Source: Treponema bryantii NK4A124 (lineage in GTDB: Bacteria; Spirochaetota; Spirochaetia; Treponematales; Treponemataceae). From it: 64,000 nt of DNA. Location: contig NZ_ATWV01000012.1 in NCBI RefSeq assembly GCF_000421345.1, forward strand, positions 1 to 64,000, in the 5' to 3' direction. The notes under the pieces are model-generated. The model did no database searches, had not been told where the DNA came from, and was given only the letters and a program-made list of their open reading frames with translations. A program made the translations under genes and the position numbers. Numbering within the stretch: position 1 is the stretch's first letter; each line of letters opens with the position of its first letter. Below are positions 58,026 to 64,000 of the stretch, one piece after another.

Positions 58026-58931
58026 TTGGCAAAACCAATTTACACTAAACCTGCACTTAAAATACAAGATCAGGCGAAACTCCTTTACAGTCGTAATCTA
58101 TCTGGAATAAAGACTTCTGAATTATTAAAGGAACTTGAGCGTACAAGCTATTATCGTATTTCGGGATATGCATTCCCATATCAAGATAAATTAAATAATG
58201 ATCGTTTTATTATTAATAATGCTTGGAAAACAATCTCAGCAGATTATAAACTTGATGAAAAAATAAGACATTTACTTTTTGCTTCAATTGGTAAGATTGA
58301 AATTACATTGCGAACACAACTTATTTATCAAATGTCTATTACTCATGGTGCAAACTGGTATAGTGATACATCTCTTTTTCGCGATACAACGAAGTTGTTA
58401 AAAGACCATGCTGATTTATTGAAAAACTGGAACCGTTCTAATGATTTATTTGTACAACATTACAAAAACAATTATGATACTTCAAAAGAGCCTCCTGCTT
58501 GGATGATTTTTGAAACGACAACCTTTGGTTCACTTTCACGTTATTTTGAAAATATCAAATATAAAGATATTGGAAAAAATGCAATCTGTAATTATTGGCA
58601 CATAACAGACCGTAAAGATTACGATACGTTTTCAGGCTGGCTTAAGAATGTAAATACAGTTCGTAATATCTGTGCACATCATTCACGACTTTTTAGTAGA
58701 GTATTTCCATATAAAGCAATGCCACTTTTACGATGTGCAGATAAGTCTTTTGTGATGAGTTGGCCAAATAATACAAAGGTTTATGCATCAATTTGTATAA
58801 TCAGAAATCTGCTATCGATATGTAATCCAGAATTCAAATTTGAAAAGAAGTTGAGAAAAATACTTCGAAACGTATCAAAAACACAACTTAATATGATGGG
58901 CTTTCCTTCAGATTGGAAAAAGTATTTTTGA
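58026..58931 (+). CDS. abiF: AbiD/AbiF-family abortive infection protein (HEPN RNase-like)
   Basis: A 301-aa member of the Abi_2 family. Marks: KPALKIQDQAKLLYSRNL, YYRISGYAFPY, EKIRHLLFASIGKIEITLRTQLIY, W-MIFETTTFGSLSRYF and the HEPN motif RNICAH (R-N-x3-H, about residue 212) in VRNICAHHSRLFSR. HEPN residues cut RNA in related proteins. The start is TTG 58026, set by AAAGGAG 7 nt upstream. A terminator-ended RNA precedes it, giving the RNA-antitoxin layout. Convergent with an XRE gene. Anti-phage role is inference from the family. Confidence 0.9.
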   Translation: MAKPIYTKPALKIQDQAKLLYSRNLSGIKTSELLKELERTSYYRISGYAFPYQDKLNNDRFIINNAWKTISADYKLDEKIRHLLFASIGKIEITLRTQLIYQMSITHGANWYSDTSLFRDTTKLLKDHADLLKNWNRSNDLFVQHYKNNYDTSKEPPAWMIFETTTFGSLSRYFENIKYKDIGKNAICNYWHITDRKDYDTFSGWLKNVNTVRNICAHHSRLFSRVFPYKAMPLLRCADKSFVMSWPNNTKVYASICIIRNLLSICNPEFKFEKKLRKILRNVSKTQLNMMGFPSDWKKYF

Positions 58932-59279
58932 TTAAATCATCTCCAGAAAATTTTCCAGCGCCGCAATCTGTTCTTTAGTCAACTTTTCTGCCTTTTGGAT
59001 TAATGTATGATATTTTTTATAAAGGCGAGCCTGGGCTTGTGTTTCATCTGAGAAATCTTTTTGATTTTTAGGATTAGTTTCTTTACCAGTTACAAGATAT
59101 TCAACACTTACTCCGAGGGCGGCTGCAATCTTTACGGCGTTTTCGGCGGAAGGACTTGCAGATTTTTGAACAAGATAATGATTCAATGTATTAAGGCTGA
59201 TTCCTGTTTTTGCAGCAAGCTCTTTTGTTTGAATATCTCTAAAAGTCAATTCATCTTTAAGATTTTCTCTAAATCCCAT
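58932..59279 (-). CDS. XRE-family HTH regulator
   Basis: A 115-aa protein with a helix-turn-helix at residues about 8-65 (LTFRDIQTKELAAKTGISLNTLNHYLVQKSASPSAENAVKIAAALGVSVEYLVTG) and a helical tail. It is divergent from the restriction-modification gene and convergent with abiF, so control of the R-M promoter region is likely. Confidence 0.88.
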   Translation of the reverse strand: MGFRENLKDELTFRDIQTKELAAKTGISLNTLNHYLVQKSASPSAENAVKIAAALGVSVEYLVTGKETNPKNQKDFSDETQAQARLYKKYHTLIQKAEKLTKEQIAALENFLEMI

Positions 59280-59538
59280 AAAAATTATTCTAACCTTTTT
59301 TGATTAGTAAACTGTGTTTAATTGCAAGATAAGATTAGTGATGATATAATAAATCAAATATGGTTAAGAGAAAAAAATCTAATCATTTATTTAATTAAAA
59401 AACTTGTTTTTATTATTTATCAATATAGAAATGCTATGTGGATAATTAAAATATTTGGTTTGTCCAAGAATCTTAATCTTAAAAAATTTGAAAACTAACT
59501 CCGGACAAACAAATATAGAAAAGTAAAGGAATTTTTGT
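59280..59538. promoter_or_regulatory. R-M control region with a 14-bp inverted repeat
   Basis: ATATTTG-g-TTTGTCC (59451-59465) is complementary to GGACAAACAAATAT (59503-59516), with a 37-nt loop. As RNA it would form a long stem 10 bp before the ribosome-binding site AAAGGA. The rest is AT-rich with several TATAAT-like stretches, e.g. GATATAAT near 59343. Confidence 0.7.
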
Positions 59539-62202
59539 ATGTCAAAAAAAAGCATTGAAGAAAAAATTGAAGATATTGCTAAGAAACAATTAGCATCATT
59601 ACATTATTATACAAAAACAGATTTTATTAATTCTGAAATTGAGAATGCCTTGAAATCAGCTCCCTCGAAATCAGGAGGCGATGGACCAAACTATCCAGAT
59701 ATAAAATTGCTTCTTGAAACAAAATCATTAAGACGTATTCCTGTCATGATTGAAGTAAAAGGTACTAAAGGCGTTTTAATAAAAGAGGCAAATGGAGTAA
59801 TAGAAAATACGAAAAAAGATGGGACTCCGAATGTAAATAATATAAAAAAATTTGCTGTAAATGGTGCGGTTCATTATGCTAATGCAATTATTTCTTTTTC
59901 CAATTGCTATAATGAAGTGATTGCGATTGGAATGAATGGATACGAGGAATCGTCTGCTATAAAAACAGAATTTGGTGTTTATTATGTTTCTAAAGATAAT
60001 TATGGGATTCCAAAGAAGATAGATGATTATTCTGATTTGTCTTTTTTATTAAAAGAAAATGAAGATTTGTTAATAGACAAAATTGATAATTTAAAGTTGA
60101 CATCAAATGAAATAGAACAGAAATCGAAAGAGTTTGAAAACGAAATTGAAAAAAGATTAAATTCTTTAAACGAGATAATGCAAGGAGTTTTACAGATTTC
60201 TGTCGGTTCTAGGGTTGAATTAGTTTCAGGAATGATAATGGCTGGACTTGGCGTAGAAGGAAAAGTAATGCCGTTGGAAATCAATGAGTTAAAAGGTGAA
60301 ACAGGAAAAAACAATAATGATGGATTTACAATTATAAATAAAATAGGCTCATTTTTAGAGGAAAAAAATCTTCCATCAGAAAAAAAGGCAATGATTATAA
60401 ATGATCTTTCTAGAGTATTTATTTATTCTGATTTATGGAAACCAATTGATGGGGAAAGTAAATTAAAAAGTGTATATACTATTGTGAAAAATGAATTAAT
60501 GCCTATTTTTACTTCTGCAAAACATTTAGATTTTACTGGAAAATTATTTAATGTTTTAAACAAATGGGTTGAAATACCTGACAGTGATAAAAACGATGTA
60601 GTTCTAACGCCTCGTTATATTACAGAATTAATGGCAAAATTGGCTCAGGTAAATAGAAAAAGTTATGTTTGGGATTATGCTGCTGGATCTGCAGGATTTT
60701 TGGTTTCTTCCATGAAGTTAATGATTAAAGATGCAGAAGAAAAAATTAAGAGCCCAAAAGAATTAAAGAAAGCAATAAAAAAAATTAAGGAAGAACAACT
60801 TTTAGGTATAGAAAAACGTTCTGATATATATCTTCTTGCAGTCTTAAATATGATTCTCATGGGAGATGGCTCATCAAATATTGTTCATAAGAATAGTTTA
60901 ACAGAATTTGAAGGTAATTATGAACAGGGTGAATTGAAAGGAAAAGCGTTTCCTGCAAATGTCTTTTTATTAAATCCTCCATACTCAGAAGATGGAAAAG
61001 GCTTGAATTTTGTAAAAGCAGCTTTGGAAAAAATGAGTTCAGGAAAAGCTGTTATATTAATCCATGAGAGTGCAGGAAATGGACAGGGATTGCCGTATAC
61101 AAAAGAGTTATTAAATAACAATACTTTATTAGCTAGTATAAGAATGCCAGATATTTTCAAGGGAAAGGCATCTGTACGAACAGCGATTTTTCTTTTTGAT
61201 ATTGGCATACCACATAATAAAAATCAGATTGTAAAGTTTATAGATTTTTCGAACGATGGTTATGCAAGATTAACAAAAAAGAAAGCAAAGAATCAAGATG
61301 TTAATCTACAAGACGTTGATAACGTTCAAGGTCGTTATGAAGAATTAGTAAATCTTGTTTTGTATGGAAAGCAATACTTAAATATTTATTCAGAAAATGA
61401 ATATATCGAAGATACTATAACTTTTGAGGGAAATGATTGGTGTTTTTCTCAACATATAAAAGCAAAAGAAAAACCTGAGATTAAAGAATTTGAACGAGAT
61501 ATTAAAAACTATTTGACATGGAAAATTTCAAATATCATTCAAGGAAATATTGATGATAAATTAAAATTGTCACTTTTTTCAAATACTACACTTACAAGAG
61601 AGGAAAAGAATGCAATAGAATTGTATATGAATGAATCAGTTCATTTTGAATCTTTTGAAATTGGTAAAGATTTATTTGATATACATCCAACTGCGGCTTA
61701 TAAATTTACTAATAGAGTTTTGCATAAAACATCTGGGACAGTACCTGTTCTTGCTAATTCTAGTGAAAATAATGGAATAGGAAAATTTGTCGATCTTTCT
61801 CCTACTGAAAAAGGAAATATGATAACATTTTCTGATACTACAGATACAAAAACAATTTTTTATCAGCCATATGACTTTATTGGTTATTCTCATGTACAAG
61901 GATTGTATGCTTTATATCCAGAAGAACATAAATGGAATGAGAATTCTTTATTATTTTTTGCGACAAGTTTTAGAAATCAAGCAGACAGAAAATTTGATTA
62001 CGTTATGAAATTTAATAGAGATATTGCAAAAACTATGTGTGTCTTATTACCTTGTAAAAAAGATAATAAAATAGATTTTGATTTTATTGATAATTTTATG
62101 AATGGTTTGAGAAAAACAGTTATATCACAAGCTTTTTCAAATGATAAAACAAATTATCACCAAAATCCAAATTACGGTGTATTAAAAATCGCAGAATCAT
62201 AA
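59539..62202 (+). CDS. single-chain restriction-modification enzyme (type IIG-like, N6-adenine methylase)
   Basis: An 887-aa protein. N-terminal PD-(D/E)xK-type nuclease: PNYPDIKLLLETK and IEVKGTKG (about residues 48-77). Helical linker to about 330. N6_Mtase domain with motif I VWDYAAGSAGFLVSS (about 378) and motif IV NPPYSEDGKGL (about 478). The C-terminal region (about 650-887) is probably one target-recognition domain. No separate S or R subunit genes are present. Expected to methylate and cut the same asymmetric site. The XRE gene and inverted repeat upstream may time expression. Confidence 0.85.
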   Translation: MSKKSIEEKIEDIAKKQLASLHYYTKTDFINSEIENALKSAPSKSGGDGPNYPDIKLLLETKSLRRIPVMIEVKGTKGVLIKEANGVIENTKKDGTPNVNNIKKFAVNGAVHYANAIISFSNCYNEVIAIGMNGYEESSAIKTEFGVYYVSKDNYGIPKKIDDYSDLSFLLKENEDLLIDKIDNLKLTSNEIEQKSKEFENEIEKRLNSLNEIMQGVLQISVGSRVELVSGMIMAGLGVEGKVMPLEINELKGETGKNNNDGFTIINKIGSFLEEKNLPSEKKAMIINDLSRVFIYSDLWKPIDGESKLKSVYTIVKNELMPIFTSAKHLDFTGKLFNVLNKWVEIPDSDKNDVVLTPRYITELMAKLAQVNRKSYVWDYAAGSAGFLVSSMKLMIKDAEEKIKSPKELKKAIKKIKEEQLLGIEKRSDIYLLAVLNMILMGDGSSNIVHKNSLTEFEGNYEQGELKGKAFPANVFLLNPPYSEDGKGLNFVKAALEKMSSGKAVILIHESAGNGQGLPYTKELLNNNTLLASIRMPDIFKGKASVRTAIFLFDIGIPHNKNQIVKFIDFSNDGYARLTKKKAKNQDVNLQDVDNVQGRYEELVNLVLYGKQYLNIYSENEYIEDTITFEGNDWCFSQHIKAKEKPEIKEFERDIKNYLTWKISNIIQGNIDDKLKLSLFSNTTLTREEKNAIELYMNESVHFESFEIGKDLFDIHPTAAYKFTNRVLHKTSGTVPVLANSSENNGIGKFVDLSPTEKGNMITFSDTTDTKTIFYQPYDFIGYSHVQGLYALYPEEHKWNENSLLFFATSFRNQADRKFDYVMKFNRDIAKTMCVLLPCKKDNKIDFDFIDNFMNGLRKTVISQAFSNDKTNYHQNPNYGVLKIAES

Positions 62203-62221
62203 CTTCTTATATTTGCAATTA

Positions 62222-62370
62222 TGCGTTAGCGCTGTGCAGGGCAGCGAAGCTGGCCACCGCAAGCGAGGAAGTGAGCTTTGCGAACGGACGAGTGCGGAGG
62301 CTGGAGCGAAGCGGAACCCGGAACATAGCGACCGCCGTGGCTGAAGGACACGGCGGGAACGCCATATTTA
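62222..62370. repeat. GC-rich repeat-like block between the R-M and ABC genes
   Basis: A 150-bp stretch with much higher GC than its surroundings and small inverted repeats (GCGTTAGCGC, GGCAGCGAAGCTGGCC, GCCGTGGCT / GACACGGCGG). No ORF of its own is credible. Probably a dispersed intergenic repeat, but no second copy is in the window. Confidence 0.5.
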
Positions 62371-62372
62371 AT

Positions 62373-64000
62373 CTAAGCAGTTTGTTTACTAACCATCAGC
62401 GCATATTCGCCGTTGGCCGCAATCAGCTCATCGTGAGAACCACTCTCCACAATCTGACCATTCTTAATCACAAGAATTTTATTCGCATTTCGGATTGTGT
62501 TCAGACGATGTGCAATTACAATCAGAGTTTTGCCGCGGCAAAGTTCGGAAATTGCTTCCTGAATAAAGTGTTCGTTATCGGCGTCTACGCTGGCAGTAGC
62601 TTCATCTAGAATTACGATTGGCGCATTCTTGAGCATACAGCGGGCAATAGAAATACGCTGCTGTTCACCGCCACTCAAATCTGCTCCGCCTTCACCAATC
62701 ACAGTATCAAAGCCGTTTGGCAACTTCATGATAAAATCATAACATCGGGCTTTTTTTGCAACTTCAATAACTTCTTCGCGGGTAGCGTTTGTTCTACCCA
62801 TTGCAATGTTATTGAAAACTGTATCCTGGAAAAGATAGACTCTCTGGAATACCATTGAGATATTATCCATAAGATTTGCGACTGGAACATCGCGGATATC
62901 TGTTCCACGGATTTTTATAGAGCCATCTTTTACATCCCAGAAGCGGGCAAGAAGATTTGCGATTGTAGATTTACCGCCGCCGCTAGGACCAACAAGGGCA
63001 ATCATCTGGCCTTTTTGTGCATCAAAATTAATACCGTGTAAGGCTTCCTTATCACCGTAGGCAAAACTAACATTCTGATAAGAGATTTCCGGCAGACCTT
63101 TGCGAGCTGCTTCTTCCGAAGACATCAAAGTATCTTTACCTTCATTTACAATTTCTGCCTTATCAAAAACACTTTCAATACGGTCCAGACAGGCATCAGT
63201 TACTGTAAGGCGGGCAATGTTTCCGTAGTAAGCTTTTATTGGCGCAAACAAATCAAAAGCAAAAAGCACCATTCCAAGAAAATATTCATTAGTCATCATA
63301 CCCTTTGAAGAGAGCAGTGCGGAAACAAAAAGTGTAAGAGCAGTTACAATTCCATAAGAAATTAGAATAGACGCCCACCATGGAGCATAAGCCATTTCAA
63401 AACCAATTGAGTTTTTACAGCTTTCTTCAAAGCTCCTGCTCACTTCTTTTGATTTTTCTCCAAGCAGATTAAAGGTCTTGATAATTCCAATTCCCTCCGC
63501 AAACTCCAGAACTGCACTGGTCATTTTTTCTGCGGTTTTCTGCTTAAGCATAGAATGTGAAATTGAAATTCTTGTGGTAATGTTTCCAAAAAGAATTACG
63601 AGCAGGAGGCAGGCAAGAGCAGTGAGTCCCAGCTTCCAGCTCAAAAAGAACATAAAGGCAATCATAAGTCCCTGCGAAATCATAATGCCAACAAGCTCTT
63701 CCAGAACCATCATGCAGTTCTCTTCGATAAAGTTCATGTCGGTTGCAAGAACGCTGCTCACCTTACCGATGTTTCCCTCGGTAAAGAAGCCCATGGTAAG
63801 CTTACGGAAGCGGTCGCCCATTTCCATTCGCTTGTCTGCAAAAACCTTAAAGCCGGTAGCCGACTGAAGACGGTCCGTTATATTTTGCATTACAGCCTGA
63901 AGAATCACACAGGTGAGGATAATCAGTCCGTAAATAAGGCAGCTTTTTTTAGTCATTCTGCCAGCCATAAAATCACAGGCCAGAAAGAAAGAAGCCATAA
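62373..64000 (-). CDS. ABC half-transporter (membrane + ATPase), N-terminus beyond the window
   Basis: At least 541 aa, open to the right edge. Five or six membrane helices, then ATPase domain with VGPSGGGKSTIANLLARF, LSGGEQQRISIARCML, IVILDEAT and IAHRLNTI. Exporter-type fold like the 47477/49188 pair but a separate gene; its partner may lie outside. Substrate unknown. About 30-50 N-terminal residues are missing, judged from the first membrane helices. Confidence 0.88.
   Translation of the reverse strand, partial: MASFFLACDFMAGRMTKKSCLIYGLIILTCVILQAVMQNITDRLQSATGFKVFADKRMEMGDRFRKLTMGFFTEGNIGKVSSVLATDMNFIEENCMMVLEELVGIMISQGLMIAFMFFLSWKLGLTALACLLLVILFGNITTRISISHSMLKQKTAEKMTSAVLEFAEGIGIIKTFNLLGEKSKEVSRSFEESCKNSIGFEMAYAPWWASILISYGIVTALTLFVSALLSSKGMMTNEYFLGMVLFAFDLFAPIKAYYGNIARLTVTDACLDRIESVFDKAEIVNEGKDTLMSSEEAARKGLPEISYQNVSFAYGDKEALHGINFDAQKGQMIALVGPSGGGKSTIANLLARFWDVKDGSIKIRGTDIRDVPVANLMDNISMVFQRVYLFQDTVFNNIAMGRTNATREEVIEVAKKARCYDFIMKLPNGFDTVIGEGGADLSGGEQQRISIARCMLKNAPIVILDEATASVDADNEHFIQEAISELCRGKTLIVIAHRLNTIRNANKILVIKNGQIVESGSHDELIAANGEYALMVSKQTA

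Noticed and set aside
59539-62202. Type I HsdM needing hsdS/hsdR
   Set aside because: A nuclease-type motif and a C-terminal recognition region are in the same chain and no S or R gene is next to it.
1-64000. rRNA or tRNA genes
   Set aside because: None recognised on reading; hairpins seen are terminators or palindromic repeats without tRNA features.

Overview
The window looks like the chromosome of a host-associated Treponema, probably a rumen or gut saccharolytic species. Evidence for this: Trep_Strep-family ECF S components, a Treponema-style lipoprotein complement, GH16 and GH30 glucanases and xylose isomerase, a poly-G tract inside a promoter, and many short palindromic intergenic repeats. 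GC content is moderate, with AT-rich islands of accessory genes. This assignment is inference from gene content; no rRNA or tRNA gene is visible.

Region 1 (1-17.9 kb) is an accessory hot spot built on carB. A complete carB (17896-14645, minus strand) is followed downstream by accessory module B, a 5'-truncated carB copy (529 aa), accessory module A, a still shorter carB copy (308 aa), and an IS3-type transposase end. Both modules stop at the same 60-bp sequence, which abuts the broken 5' end of each carB fragment. The simplest reading is two successive insertions into the carB coding sequence. Each brought a new carB 3' end that restored the gene, and each pushed the old 3' end downstream. 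Module A holds a type III (ToxN-like) toxin with what looks like a one-unit pseudoknot antitoxin RNA, and a WYL regulator with three matching operators in front of uncharacterised genes (secreted protein, membrane protein, SMC-like ATPase). Module B holds VapBC, a BspA-type leucine-rich protein, an XRE regulator and a three-gene TIGR04255 cluster.

Region 2 (18-32.5 kb) is mostly core-type: a lipoprotein, a membrane-anchored winged-helix regulator, a Cys glutathione peroxidase divergent from OhrR with three clear operators, c-di-GMP enzymes, an FMN-binding protein next to a MIO-type ammonia-lyase, a beta-glucan pair (GH16/GH30), and proBA. A palindromic repeat is inserted in frame in proA.

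Region 3 (32.5-57.8 kb) reads as a metal, probably iron, regulon. It contains feoA-feoA-feoB with a FeoB-associated Cys-rich protein, a DtxR-family repressor, a P1B-type ATPase with HMA-like partners, and a ten-gene leftward operon with two ECF transporter sets, two YbtPQ-like ABC half-transporters, a His-tailed EamA transporter and a TetR regulator. A 16-bp operator GTTAG-N6-CTAAC recurs before feo, before the ATPase cluster, before xylA and before the ECF operon. It exactly fills the -35/-10 spacer of the feo promoter. Among these lie a poly-G-switched lipoprotein and a decayed TetR/MMPL remnant.

Region 4 (57.9-62.4 kb) is a defence cluster: AbiF-type HEPN protein with an upstream terminator-ended small RNA, an XRE regulator, and a single-chain restriction-modification enzyme behind a 14-bp inverted repeat. 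An ABC half-transporter runs off the right edge.
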